Positions 26,617 through 36,136 are shown, counted from the stretch's first letter. The stretch is DNA of 64,000 bases from Fulvia fulva (GCF_020509005.1 NC_063012.1:8556001-8620000), one strand, 5' to 3'. Made by a program: numbers and translations. The notes: generated by a model from the letters alone, not told the origin.

Positions 26617-27195
26617 TTAGACAGCAAACTGTTGGCTGAACTGATTCCACGAAACAAGACTAACTCCAAGGCCAGGAACAAACAGGACATTTTCTAAGAC
26701 AATTTGCTTTCCAGAAGGACCACCCATTACTGCACTTCCTATATGTATAGCTTGTAGATAGCCACCCCCAACCTTGATCCACTTCCTCTTTTGAAGAGGC
26801 TTCAGTGTCCTGAATAGTGAATCTTGGTCAGTCATATGTGATGATGCACAAGAGTCAAGCAACCACTCGGACGAGGGGTACTTGCCTTTGGCTTCTATAG
26901 TGGAATGGGCAACCTCATCAACATCATCATCTTCTGATGGTATCTCAGAGTCTGATGCGTCTTCCTGGGTCGCATGGGCCCTTGCAGGCTTACTAGAGGA
27001 GGCCTTTGGCTTGCGGCTCTCCTTCATCTGCTTTGCAAGGTCCGTCATCACCTTGAGGACATTACGAAGGTTTGGTGATGATGACCTCCTACGAGGTGGT
27101 GACGGTTGTCTCTTAGCAGGGTAGGTAACCCTAGCTGGTTTGTCCTTGTTCCTAACAGCCTGCTGAGCTGCAGAAAGGTGTGGGCACTTGCTCAT
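26617..27195 (-). pseudogene. Copia-2 gag/protease fragment
   Basis: A 192-codon open segment beginning in the zinc-knuckle region (MSKCPHLS). It runs through the Ser/Arg/Lys-rich linker to the protease active-site motif WLLDSCASSHMTD. The frame upstream has a Gln-to-TAG change just before the zinc knuckle. Confidence 0.8.
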
Positions 27196-28361
27196 AAAAT
27201 GGTCACCATTGCAGAGATAGCACGTGAGCTTGCCCTAGAAACCCTTCTTAGCGAACATGGCTGTCCCTTAATGAATCATTGATTCTTGCTTCTCCCTAAG
27301 GATTGCAAGAATGTCTTGTGGCGAGAGATTCACCTAGGCATCAATTGCATCGCGAATTGAGCCAAATGAGTCTGGCAGAGCTGCTAAGAGTTACTGGATC
27401 TTTCTGTCCTTAGTCTTGATGTCTTGGAACTGAGGCGAGATTGAAACAGCCCTCCTTGCAATTGAGCTAAGCTCCTGCTAGGCGTCATCTATTGACTAGT
27501 CCTCTGTCATCACGAAATTGGTGTATTGCTGAAGCAAACTTCTTCTAGTAGCGAGAAGTCTTCTCTTGTATTTGGCTTCAGCCTATTCCCACAACTCCTT
27601 CGCATGCCGGATCTCGTATGTCATCTCTTAGTCATCTATCGACAGACAGATGTACATCTTATATAGGGCCGTTGCATTGTGCCGTCTGTACGATGCCTTC
27701 CTTATCGCTTGATCCAAAGGAAGGGATGACTCCGATGATGCAGAGGGTGTCGCTAGGGTTGCAGCGGGAATGTCCGTAATGATGTCCTCGAGGACCCAGT
27801 CAACCTGCTTTGATACCAGGTGTATTCTTATCAGCTTGAACCATGTTTCGTGGTTCTCTCTTGTCAGAAGAGGTGCTGCTCTCTTTCTTGTGAACCCAAT
27901 CTCGTTCTCCATTTTTGTAAGTTAAGGGACAGGTTGGCTGCCCTTAGGTAATAGGATGTATTCGGTCGTACGCGATCGGATCGAAATGGGATAAACCGAA
28001 CGCGAGGTTGATGTTGGTGCTGAGACACTGTAGCGTAACTCTCTTAGCAGAGGGGGTTTCTGAGACACTGCGGCTCTCTTAGAATGAACAGTTAGTCGAT
28101 ACGAACGCGATGTCCGGAGAGCGACTCTTCTCAGTAAGCTCGCCCACTTGTCTGAGGTATTGGCACAGGCTCCCTGACTCGGAGTCTGACAGTGCCTCAC
28201 TAGGCTCTTTCACGTCTTATATGCACCTACAGCACGGCTATAGCTTCCTGTGCAATGCGGGTGCGGCCTCTAGTCTGCCTTCCTTTTGTTCTGAAGAGGA
28301 ATAACTCTAATACGACTTTGTCGAGGGTGAAACACCGAGTTGCTAACCCGGGCTCATAACC

Positions 28362-28595
28362 TGTTAAACAGGTACGAGTTACGTAGCAGTGGAAGACGGC
28401 GGATCACACAAAAGACGAAGAAGGACCTAATGGGATAGCGTGTATCTACATACAGTATCGCCGGTGTTAGTGTAGGTGGATGCTAGGTGTCCGGATGTTT
28501 GCTAGCCTATAGGCTGGCAAACCCTAGTCACGTAATCTAGTCACATGACACACCCACACCCATATGCTTGTCCTGCGGCCTGTATGTTCTCAACA
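28362..28595 (-). repeat. Copia-2 5' LTR
   Basis: 234 bp. Immediately to its left is GGGCTCATAACC (plus strand), the initiator-tRNA-like primer-binding site read on the minus strand, which fixes it as the 5' LTR. Confidence 0.9.
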
Positions 28596-28599
28596 CTAG

Positions 28600-28775
28600 T
28601 CTTTATCAAATTCGTAAGGGGTATATAGATTTTAGAGAAGTTCTATATAAACCTTCGATAGAAGTTTCCGAACCTACTATTACGGTTTACTACTACCGTA
28701 ACGTTACGCGCCTTAGCGCTTCCTTATATATCTCGCGCGCTTCGCGCTTCTCTTTCGTAGTCTAACTAAACAAAC
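28600..28775 (-). pseudogene. Gypsy-B RT-thumb remnant joined to an inverted LTR fragment
   Basis: The minus strand of about 28600-28675 reads FGNFYRRFI.NFSKIYTPLTNLIKTS-like, the RT thumb that normally precedes RNase H. Directly beyond it, 28676-28760 is the reverse complement of part of gypsy-B's own LTR (28844-28914 plus 36142-36152). A 15-bp spacer (28761-28775) separates it from the 5' LTR. Gag, protease and RT fingers/palm are therefore missing. Confidence 0.7.
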
Positions 28776-28914
28776 TATTACGGGCAGTGATCTATAAGAC
28801 GATAGTATAGGGTTGCCGTAAAATAAGCGTTATTCGGTAAGGCTACGAAAGAGAAGCGTAAAGCGCGCGAGATATATAAGGAAGCGCTAAGGCGCGCGAC
28901 GTTACGTTAGTAGT

Positions 28915-29098
28915 TGTCACGGGCAGCCCGCGACCCCTCACTGTAGCTGCGTCGGCCCGGCTGAACCGCAGACCTTCTGCATCGGGTTAGCGCGGCTTGG
29001 CTTTACTTTATAACTTCGCCGCGCCTCGCGCTCCTCTTTCGTAGCTTCGTAGAACAACAACTATCTCATTCGGACCCTATGGTACGCGCGCCCTTACA
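28915..29098 (+). repeat. Gypsy-C 5' LTR
   Basis: 184 bp, TGTCACGG...CTTACA. It contains a TATA-like TTTATAA at 29007-29013. About 36-42 bases downstream is GTAGAACAA (29049-29057), the likely transcript start, which complements the primer site just beyond the LTR. Confidence 0.93.
29007..29013 (+). promoter_or_regulatory. TATA-like element of the gypsy-C LTR
   Basis: TTTATAA in an otherwise GC-rich LTR, at a plausible distance from the inferred start near 29049. This is inference from spacing only. Confidence 0.4.
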
Positions 29099-29110
29099 GT
29101 TTGTTCTACC
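29099..29110 (+). promoter_or_regulatory. Gypsy-C primer-binding site, probably self-priming
   Basis: The bases right after the 5' LTR, GTTTGTTCTACC, do not match the TGG start expected for a tRNA CCA end. Instead TTGTTCTAC (29101-29109) is exactly complementary to GTAGAACAA in the LTR (29049-29057). Tf1/sushi-type chromoviruses prime from the folded-back 5' end of their own mRNA in this way. Confidence 0.6.
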
Positions 29111-29234
29111 TTACTACCCTGATCGCGGATCTAGGTAAGGGACGCGTAACAACAGGAACAGACAGAACCGCAGAACTCGAGAACGCGCAGAGCCGCATCA
29201 GAACACAGAACACGGTAAGGCGCACAGCGCGCAG

Positions 29235-31361
29235 ATGCCTAGAGAACGCAACGCGGCGACACCATCAGCAGGTGGTCGCGCGCTCGTAGACAGTCAGGAT
29301 ACAGGCACCGTCACGCCTCCCCCGAACCCAGACAACATGACTTCACAAACAGCGAACGGCGGCATGCGACCGCCACCTAAGCCTAAGGGCAAAAGCAAGC
29401 AGCGCACATCTCTTTTCCCCGACCTCTCCTCTTTTCCTCAGAGTCAGACACAGGACGACAACCGGCGGGTCACAGTAGACACCGGTGTCGCGCTACAACA
29501 AGAGATTGATAAAGCTTACCAGAAGGCCTTCGAGCGAGAAGAAGGTGGTGAGATTGACTTTACAGAACTGTTCGAGTTCAAGCTCGAAGAGAACCCAGGC
29601 GGCGACCCAGACGAGGTGTATCTATCACTCGACGAGGCAGAACACATTCTCGCATCCGAATACCAGAATGTCACCCCAGACAACCTCACGACCCTTGCAT
29701 CCCAACACCCGAAGACCACCCACGACTTCGTGCTACAAGCAGTCAACACGGCAATTACTAAGGGCAGACAACTCGATGTAATGGAGCGAGCCAACGACCT
29801 CCAGAACACCCAGTACACCACGCTGTACACCGAATACGACCGCATCTACAAGATGCTGCGAAGTGAAGAGCTTGTCACACAGAAAATGGCAGCAGATCTC
29901 AAGAGCAAGAAGGATTGCGACCCAGCTAAGTTGCAAGAGCTGGGGAAGAAATACAAGGAAGCCAACAACCTGTGCAAGCAGTTCAGCGAGATCTGCGAGA
30001 AGGAGAAGAAGAAGGCACAAGATGCTGAGGCGAAGAACCAGGCCCTACAACAAGAAGTCGATGACCTGAAGGCTCGGCTTGAGGCAGGAGACACCACACA
30101 GAACGGAGGTAGGGGCCGCTCAGGCCGCCGACCCTCTCGTTCCCGCCCACGCGAGACCTCACTCGAGCAGCTATTGCGTAGGTATCGCGAAGCTGCTGGT
30201 GGAGGGGGCGGTGGCGGTGGTGGTGATAACGATAACGATGGAGACGACGATGACCGTGGCGACAATGGCCGAGGACGTGACAACGACCGTCCGCGACCAG
30301 GACCCAACAACAGTCGTGACTCGAGAATGCGCAACACCCGCACCCAGACACCACTGGTTGACCTTCCAGAACGTCTCTTCACCATTGACCGCACCCTCAC
30401 TCGCGGCATGGAGATCGGCAAGGGTGTGCCCGACCCTAAGCACTTCAAGAACGATGACGACCCCAATTTCGACAGCTGGTACAGCAGTGTTCTCCTAAAG
30501 CTGACTGTAGCAACCTTCCGCACTGAGGCAGATGGTCTGCGCTTCGTGTATGGGTGGACACAAGGTGATCCTCAGCGAAGCATCAAGCCGAGGATCCCTG
30601 TGCCTGGACAGCAGTCCTTCAACGAGTTCAAGACTGGAGAAGAGTTATTAGACTGGATGACACGCCAATATGGCACACGCAATGAGGGAACCAAGGCTAT
30701 GGTTGACATTGCTACCTGCAAGCAAGAACAAGGCGAAACCTTTGTAGCCTTCCATGCCCGCTACTCGAAGTTGCGCGCCTGGATGTCATGGACCGATGAG
30801 ACCGAGCTCATGCTGTTCCGTAACCGACTGAACCGCAAGTACTTCATCAAGACCTTCGGCGACCGCGAAGTCGACCGCCGCCTAGACAGCATGCAAGACG
30901 TTATCGAGGAGTGCACCGCACTGGACGAGAGTTTCTACGAGACAGATCGACTATACCCGCAGAAGGAGCGCCCCCGGGGCAATGGCAACTCGAACAGCAA
31001 TGGCGGCCAGAACAACCAGAACAACGGCAACGCAGTTGCTAGTGCCGCTGCCGGTGTAGCAGGTGCCTTAGTACAGCGCCCACTACAGTACGCTGGTACC
31101 AAGAAGAAGGAGGATCTGCCGACACATCTACAGAACCTGCCTACGCTCAACCGTGAGCAGCGCGAAGACCTTAAGAAGCAGGGTAAGTGCTACCGCTGCC
31201 GTACAGGTTCTCACGTGTCGACCAACCCTGAATGCCCAATGTATGGGTACGATGGCGACTATCGCCCACCGCGTCCACGCAATACCACGCCGAATCCGAA
31301 CGCGAACCTCAGTTCCCTAGCCGCCGATCCGCGGCAGGGAAATGGCACGACCGCTGCCTAA
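29235..31361 (+). CDS. gag: Gypsy-C Gag polyprotein
   Basis: A 708-residue structural protein that would assemble virus-like particles and bind element RNA. It shows a disordered N-terminus, a Lys/Glu-rich coiled-coil section at about residues 200-290, and an Arg/Ser-rich stretch. A nine-Gly run and an Asp/Asn-rich tract follow (about 315-350), then a retrotransposon gag core (about 385-570). A Gln/Asn/Gly linker leads to a CCHC zinc knuckle starting near residue 652 (CYRCRTGSHVSTNPEC). The chosen ATG is the first in frame after a 136-base leader; the next is at 29337. The last 130 bases overlap pol in the -1 frame, and a phased slippery site lies just before the stop. Confidence 0.93.
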   Translation: MPRERNAATPSAGGRALVDSQDTGTVTPPPNPDNMTSQTANGGMRPPPKPKGKSKQRTSLFPDLSSFPQSQTQDDNRRVTVDTGVALQQEIDKAYQKAFEREEGGEIDFTELFEFKLEENPGGDPDEVYLSLDEAEHILASEYQNVTPDNLTTLASQHPKTTHDFVLQAVNTAITKGRQLDVMERANDLQNTQYTTLYTEYDRIYKMLRSEELVTQKMAADLKSKKDCDPAKLQELGKKYKEANNLCKQFSEICEKEKKKAQDAEAKNQALQQEVDDLKARLEAGDTTQNGGRGRSGRRPSRSRPRETSLEQLLRRYREAAGGGGGGGGGDNDNDGDDDDRGDNGRGRDNDRPRPGPNNSRDSRMRNTRTQTPLVDLPERLFTIDRTLTRGMEIGKGVPDPKHFKNDDDPNFDSWYSSVLLKLTVATFRTEADGLRFVYGWTQGDPQRSIKPRIPVPGQQSFNEFKTGEELLDWMTRQYGTRNEGTKAMVDIATCKQEQGETFVAFHARYSKLRAWMSWTDETELMLFRNRLNRKYFIKTFGDREVDRRLDSMQDVIEECTALDESFYETDRLYPQKERPRGNGNSNSNGGQNNQNNGNAVASAAAGVAGALVQRPLQYAGTKKKEDLPTHLQNLPTLNREQREDLKKQGKCYRCRTGSHVSTNPECPMYGYDGDYRPPRPRNTTPNPNANLSSLAADPRQGNGTTAA

Positions 31362-34300
31362 GCGTGGTAGACAGCGGTCACCCGAACTTCCTAGGACAGA
31401 AAGAGCATGAGATTGAGAGACACGGAACGCAAGAGACGGTAACAGACTATAGTGAGGAGCTTAAGATATCGGCATGCGCACTGGATAAGCAACAGCCAGC
31501 TGTGTACCCTCACATAGTGTTACCCGTAATGATACAACAGAGAAAGGCTCGAGGCCTTGTAGATTCTGCTTCCACCTCTCTCTTTCTTGACTGGAAATTC
31601 ACACGCAAATACACAATACCCCTGATCCCTTTGACGCAAAGCCGACGACTAACACTGGGAGATGGAACGGCCACTGCGCGGCAGATTACACACGCGGCCC
31701 CTGTAGACGTAGTCATAGGCGATCATCACGAGCAAATGTTATGCTACGTCACCGACCTCGAATACGACATCGTCTTTGGCCTGCCGTGGCTTACAGCGCA
31801 CAACCCAAACATCTTCTGGGAGACAGGCGAGGTGGCATTCAGGTCGGATTACTGCTTTGGTCACTGTCTACAGAATAAGACACCGACAACAGTGCAATCC
31901 CTGAACCACCGCGAGAAGAAGAAGCAGGCACCAGTACGGTACGGACCAGAGCCCTTCACTGGAGATGTAGCGAGCTTCACAGCAGGAGGAGCAGAGCTGA
32001 ATGCCTCATCATATGACCTGGAAGACATAGACGATGAAGAAGTGGACTGCCAGGGCGTTTCTCAACGCGCGTGGGGGATGTACGCGCACCGGCCTGGGGC
32101 TGAGTGCTTCTACATCATGCCCACTAGGCGTGAGAGCGACGGCGGAGAGCTTAAGCTGAGTGCAATGGCTGCTGATGATCTGGACCAATTCTTGAACAAG
32201 CAGTTCAATCACAACCCGAAGGAGAAGTTGCCGCCAATGTACCACGATATTGCGGACGCTTTCTCAGCTAAGGATCATGAAGGACTCCCACCTCACCGAC
32301 TAGGCGTAGATCATGAGATTCACATTAAGCCTGATGGTCCACAAGAGCCACCATACCGCAAGCCCTACGGCCTAGCTGAGAAGGAGAACGAGGCAGTTAA
32401 AAAATGGCTAGACGAGCAAACATCTGAAGGGAAGGTGCGGAAAGCAGGGCAAAAGACGAACCAGTCTCCTGCACCAGTGCTAGTGGTACGTAAGCCTGGA
32501 GGTGGGCTGCGTGTTTGTATCGACTACAGAGGATTGAATGCGATCACTATCAAGAACCGGTATCCGATTCCCTTGATACAAGAGACGCTCAACCGCATGC
32601 ACGGCAAGAAGTACTTCACAAAGCTGGACATTGTAGCAGCCTTCAACAAGTTACGGATAGCTGAAGGGCACGAGTGGTTGACAGCGTTTGCGACACGATA
32701 CGGCATCTACGAGTGTCTAGTGTTGCCATTCGGCTTGTGCAACGGACCAGCATCGTTCCAATCATACATCAACAAGGTCTTGCAAGAACACCTAGACGAC
32801 TTTGTGTCGGCCTACCTGGATGACGTACTTATCTTCAGTGACACCTTGGAGGAGCACATTGAACACGTGCGGAAGGTTCTCACCAAGCTACGCGATGCAG
32901 GACTTACAGTGGACATCGACAAAAGCGAATTCCACCAACAGAAGGTGAAGTATCTTGGGCTAATCATAACCCCTGACGGCATCGAGATGGACCCCGAGAA
33001 ACTCGAATGTATTCAGACATGGGAAGCTCCTGAGAACCTGAAGGATGTCCAGGCCTTCCTTGGATTTGCCAACTTCTACAGGCGATTCATCGAAGCATTT
33101 TCGCGCATAGCTGCTCCTCTCACAAACCTGACCAAGTCGGACGGACCAAGCAATCACAAGAACAGAAGGATTCAATGGTCACTAGATTGCCAACGAGCCT
33201 TTGACAATTTGAAAGCTGCGTTCAGCAAAGCCGGCATGCTCGCACATTACGTGCCAGGCAGGGAAACAGTAATAGAGACAGATTCTTCAGATTTTGTGAA
33301 CGCCGGCGTGCTTTCGCAGTATGACGAGAATGGTGTGCTACATCCTGTGGCCTTCTACTCGAAGAAGTTGAGTCCACAGGAGTGCAATTATGAAATCTAT
33401 GATAAGGAACTGTTAGCCATCATCAAGGCTTTTGAGGAATGGAGACCCGAGCTCGCCTGCGAGGCAGATGATGAGGACTCACAGCCAGTCAAGATTTACA
33501 CCGACCACAAGAACCTGGAATACTTCATGACGACAAAGCAGCTAAATCGGCGACAAGCGCGTTGGGCTGAGTTCTTGTCACAGTTCAACTTCAAGATAAT
33601 ATACCGTCCAGGACTTCAAGGTACAAAGCCAGACAGCCTGACGAGACGCAGCCAGGACCTTCCGCAGGGGGTGGACGACCCTCGGAACCAGCATCAGCAT
33701 CAGACATTGCTGCCTCCTAAGCGATTCCTTAAGATCGCCTCACTACAGGCAACAGTAGAAGATGCGCCGGAAGAAGAGGAACCAGTACCGCTAAACCCTG
33801 AAGCTGAAGAGTTTATGCCTACAGAACGAGATGCGCCTACTGAACAACCGGCGACGCGTGAAAGTCAGCGGGAAGCCGAACTCGAGTATCGAATGTCGAC
33901 GGCGTACGTAACCGATAACGAGCTCAAGACCGCGATTAAGGACCTGCAGAAAGACCGCACTCCTACACTGCTACAGAGAGCGAAGATTCACCCAGCACAC
34001 TGCAAAGTGGATGGCGACCTGCTATATGTTCGAAACCAATACGACGGCTGGAGCTTATGGGTACCAAATGACCAAGCTTTACAGACCAGGATAATCAAGA
34101 TAAACCATGACGCTCCAGCAGCAGGCCATCCAGGACGAGCTCGCACTTATGAACTCGTAGCACGTGAATTCTACTGGCCTGGATTAGCGAGATCCGTGCG
34201 CAGATACACCGCGAATTGCCGCACCTGCCGTACAACAAAATCTCTGCACTCCCAGCCACTAGGATTACTACAGCCACTTCCTGTTCCAGATCGGCCTTGG

Positions 34301-36028
34301 AAACACATTGCAGTCGACTTCGTTGTCGGACTCCCAGACAGCACTCTTGACGGCATGGTCTACAACAACATTATGACCGTCACTGACAGGCTCACTAAGG
34401 AAGTCGAGCTGATCCCTATTGGCGCAATGACAGCACAGAATACGGCAAGGCTTTTCCTCAAACATGTGTTCTGTCGGCGCGGGTTTCCTGACACCATTAC
34501 ATCAGACCGTGGCAAGCAGTGGGTTGCTACCTTCTGGAAGAAACTCTGCAAGATGCTCCGCACAAATCGCAAGCTGAGTTCTTCGTATCACCCAGAAACT
34601 GATGGACAGTCAGAACGCACTAACCAGGCGATGGAACAGTATCTCCGCATGTTCACCAACGAGGCACAGGATGACTGGGCAGAATGGCTGTGCCTTGCTC
34701 AGTTCGCGATCAACAATCACCTGTCTGAGACTACTGGTGTGTCGCCGTTCTACGCCACCTTAGGATACAACCCTGAGTTCATAGAGCGAGTTGACCTGAA
34801 CGCTGGAAAGGAGGGAGGACTGACCACTCTCCAGCGACTGGACGCGCGATCAGCAGAAACCTTTGTGCGTCGAATTTGCGAGCTTCACAAACACCTTCAA
34901 GAGAATATGCGAATGTCACAAGCTCTCCAAGCAGAGGCAGCAAACCGCCACCGAAGCATTCCTCCAGACTACAAGGTGGGTGATTGGGTGTATCTTAGCA
35001 CCAAGAACATCCGCACGACTCGACCATCTAAGAAGCTGGACAGGAGATATGCCGGCCCTTACCAGATCACGGAAGTTATGCCGGCCAGACTCTCTTATCG
35101 ACTGAAACTATCAGACGCTCTAGTAGGACTTGATAACTGCTTCCACACCTCACTACTACAACGAGCCGACCACCCCGATTTCCCACCACTTGAAGGGCAG
35201 CATCTGGCGCCGCCACCACCGATAACTATCGAACCTGACACCACCGAGGCTGATGCAGCAGCCGATGTAGTGGCAGCACCTACGCACATGTACGAGGTGG
35301 AAAAGATCCTTGACATGTACACCCGTAAGCGGGCAGGCAAGGTGAAGAAGGGGCACAAGCGCAAAGTAGATACATGGTACAAGGTGAAATGGGCTGGATA
35401 TCAGAACGAAGAGGATGGTGAGACCTGGCAACCTGCAGAGGACATGCTTGAACACGCAGCCGCCGCTGTTGCAGACTTTCACCATAACCGGCCGGAGTTG
35501 TCTACGCCTGTAGGCTTCGCAGCTCCATCTGACTGGTCCCTACCAGCCACTGAGATACTCGGGCTCAACTCGATCAGGGTCATTCCGAAAGACACCGTCA
35601 CGAATGAGTCGCCTCGAGCCTTGCCTCTAATAGAATCTGCTCCGCACATATTCGATACTCGAGTGGAGCCTACAGAGCCTGCAATGATACCCAACTTTGG
35701 TCATAAGGATCATACGCGAGTGCGAGCCGAAGACAGACTTAGATCTGGGGCAAGCCAGCTAACTAGGCAACATGTTTCTCGAAGGAAGCCGGTCGAGGAT
35801 AGTCTTGATAGAGCGAATGCGATGTTATCGGATGACGACAGGGCACTAGAGGATGATTCGGCGTTCGCGCGATTATGGAGCTCGACAGGCAAGTGGCCTC
35901 ACAAGGTGAATAACGCTCAGAGGACTGAGGCGTGTTTTGGGAGGGGGGGTACTGTCACGGGCAGCCCGCGACCCCTCACTGTAGCTGCGTCGGCCCGGCT
36001 GAACCGCGGACCTTCTGCATCGGGTTAG
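31232..36028 (+). CDS. pol: Gypsy-C Pol polyprotein (protease, RT, RNase H, integrase, chromodomain)
   Basis: A 1598-codon open frame in the -1 frame relative to gag. It is probably translated only as a Gag-Pol fusion of about 2260 residues after slippage at 31337-31343. Retropepsin-like DSAST active site near 31562. RT with CIDYRGLN (about 32515) and catalytic YLDD (about 32813). RNase H with ETDSSDF and YTDHKNLEYF (about 33270-33530). Integrase H2C2 zinc finger (about 34120-34230) and D,D,E core (DFVVGLP, TSDRGKQW, HPETDGQSE at about 34316-34630). Chromodomain at about 35290-35455 with a basic insertion between its first strand and the YKVKWAGY motif. The frame crosses the purine tract and ends inside the 3' LTR. 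All key catalytic residues examined are present. Confidence 0.93.
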   Translation: MPNVWVRWRLSPTASTQYHAESEREPQFPSRRSAAGKWHDRCLSVVDSGHPNFLGQKEHEIERHGTQETVTDYSEELKISACALDKQQPAVYPHIVLPVMIQQRKARGLVDSASTSLFLDWKFTRKYTIPLIPLTQSRRLTLGDGTATARQITHAAPVDVVIGDHHEQMLCYVTDLEYDIVFGLPWLTAHNPNIFWETGEVAFRSDYCFGHCLQNKTPTTVQSLNHREKKKQAPVRYGPEPFTGDVASFTAGGAELNASSYDLEDIDDEEVDCQGVSQRAWGMYAHRPGAECFYIMPTRRESDGGELKLSAMAADDLDQFLNKQFNHNPKEKLPPMYHDIADAFSAKDHEGLPPHRLGVDHEIHIKPDGPQEPPYRKPYGLAEKENEAVKKWLDEQTSEGKVRKAGQKTNQSPAPVLVVRKPGGGLRVCIDYRGLNAITIKNRYPIPLIQETLNRMHGKKYFTKLDIVAAFNKLRIAEGHEWLTAFATRYGIYECLVLPFGLCNGPASFQSYINKVLQEHLDDFVSAYLDDVLIFSDTLEEHIEHVRKVLTKLRDAGLTVDIDKSEFHQQKVKYLGLIITPDGIEMDPEKLECIQTWEAPENLKDVQAFLGFANFYRRFIEAFSRIAAPLTNLTKSDGPSNHKNRRIQWSLDCQRAFDNLKAAFSKAGMLAHYVPGRETVIETDSSDFVNAGVLSQYDENGVLHPVAFYSKKLSPQECNYEIYDKELLAIIKAFEEWRPELACEADDEDSQPVKIYTDHKNLEYFMTTKQLNRRQARWAEFLSQFNFKIIYRPGLQGTKPDSLTRRSQDLPQGVDDPRNQHQHQTLLPPKRFLKIASLQATVEDAPEEEEPVPLNPEAEEFMPTERDAPTEQPATRESQREAELEYRMSTAYVTDNELKTAIKDLQKDRTPTLLQRAKIHPAHCKVDGDLLYVRNQYDGWSLWVPNDQALQTRIIKINHDAPAAGHPGRARTYELVAREFYWPGLARSVRRYTANCRTCRTTKSLHSQPLGLLQPLPVPDRPWKHIAVDFVVGLPDSTLDGMVYNNIMTVTDRLTKEVELIPIGAMTAQNTARLFLKHVFCRRGFPDTITSDRGKQWVATFWKKLCKMLRTNRKLSSSYHPETDGQSERTNQAMEQYLRMFTNEAQDDWAEWLCLAQFAINNHLSETTGVSPFYATLGYNPEFIERVDLNAGKEGGLTTLQRLDARSAETFVRRICELHKHLQENMRMSQALQAEAANRHRSIPPDYKVGDWVYLSTKNIRTTRPSKKLDRRYAGPYQITEVMPARLSYRLKLSDALVGLDNCFHTSLLQRADHPDFPPLEGQHLAPPPPITIEPDTTEADAAADVVAAPTHMYEVEKILDMYTRKRAGKVKKGHKRKVDTWYKVKWAGYQNEEDGETWQPAEDMLEHAAAAVADFHHNRPELSTPVGFAAPSDWSLPATEILGLNSIRVIPKDTVTNESPRALPLIESAPHIFDTRVEPTEPAMIPNFGHKDHTRVRAEDRLRSGASQLTRQHVSRRKPVEDSLDRANAMLSDDDRALEDDSAFARLWSSTGKWPHKVNNAQRTEACFGRGGTVTGSPRPLTVAASARLNRGPSASG
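31337..31379 (+). promoter_or_regulatory. Candidate -1 ribosomal frameshift signal between gag and pol
   Basis: GGGAAAT at 31337-31343 is in the phase required for tandem slippage (G GGA AAT in the gag frame, GGG AAA after the shift). A 5-base spacer follows, then a perfect 8-bp stem GACCGCTG (31349-31356)/CAGCGGTC (31372-31379) with a 15-base loop. The gag stop codon lies in the loop. Confidence 0.7.
35939..35949 (+). promoter_or_regulatory. Gypsy-C polypurine tract
   Basis: GGGAGGGGGGG three bases before the 3' LTR. It is the expected plus-strand primer for reverse transcription, and it is read through by the pol frame. Confidence 0.85.
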
Positions 36029-36136
36029 CGCGGCTTGGCTTTACTTTATAACTTCGCCGCGCCTCGCGCTCCTCTTTCGTAGCTTCGTAGAACAACAACT
36101 ATCTCATTCGGACCCTATGGTACGCGCGCCCTTACA
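35953..36136 (+). repeat. Gypsy-C 3' LTR
   Basis: 184 bp, one base different from the 5' LTR. It contains the last codons and stop of the pol frame (stop at 36026-36028) and is followed by the GTAGT duplication. Confidence 0.93.

Larger units (their letters stand above)
23123..28595 (-). mobile_element. Copia-2: partly RIPed Ty1/copia element
   Basis: 234-bp LTRs at 23123-23356 and 28362-28595, flanked by the duplication CTAGT (23118-23122 and 28596-28600). It belongs to the copia-3 family. RIP is patchy: 23357-23880 and 25740-28361 stay close to the intact sequence with scattered stops, while about 23880-25740 is heavily converted. Open minus-strand segments remain for RNase H (23392-23823), integrase (25741-26469), gag/protease (26617-27195) and the gag N-terminus (27628-27912). 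The leader lacks about 50 bp present in copia-3 and copia-4. It cannot make a full polyprotein. Confidence 0.92.
28915..36136 (+). mobile_element. Gypsy-C: intact, un-RIPed Ty3/gypsy chromovirus
   Basis: 184-bp LTRs at 28915-29098 and 35953-36136 differ at one base by eye (GCAGACC versus GCGGACC). The 5-bp duplication GTAGT lies at 28910-28914 and 36137-36141. It has a purine tract GGGAGGGGGGG (35939-35949) before the 3' LTR and full gag and pol frames in the order gag, protease, RT, RNase H, integrase, chromodomain. CpA and TpG are at normal levels. It is the youngest insertion in the gypsy-B nest and potentially active. Confidence 0.95.

Noticed and set aside
1..28600. High density of TATA-like motifs suggesting many promoters
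   Set aside because: TpA enrichment from CpA-to-TpA mutation produces TATA strings everywhere in the RIPed repeats; they carry no regulatory meaning on their own.
29516..30523. Several open frames opposite or out of frame with gypsy-C gag (for example 29846-30523 minus, 30079-30498 plus)
   Set aside because: They are GC-rich shadow frames of a well-supported gag gene, with low-complexity translations and no family features.
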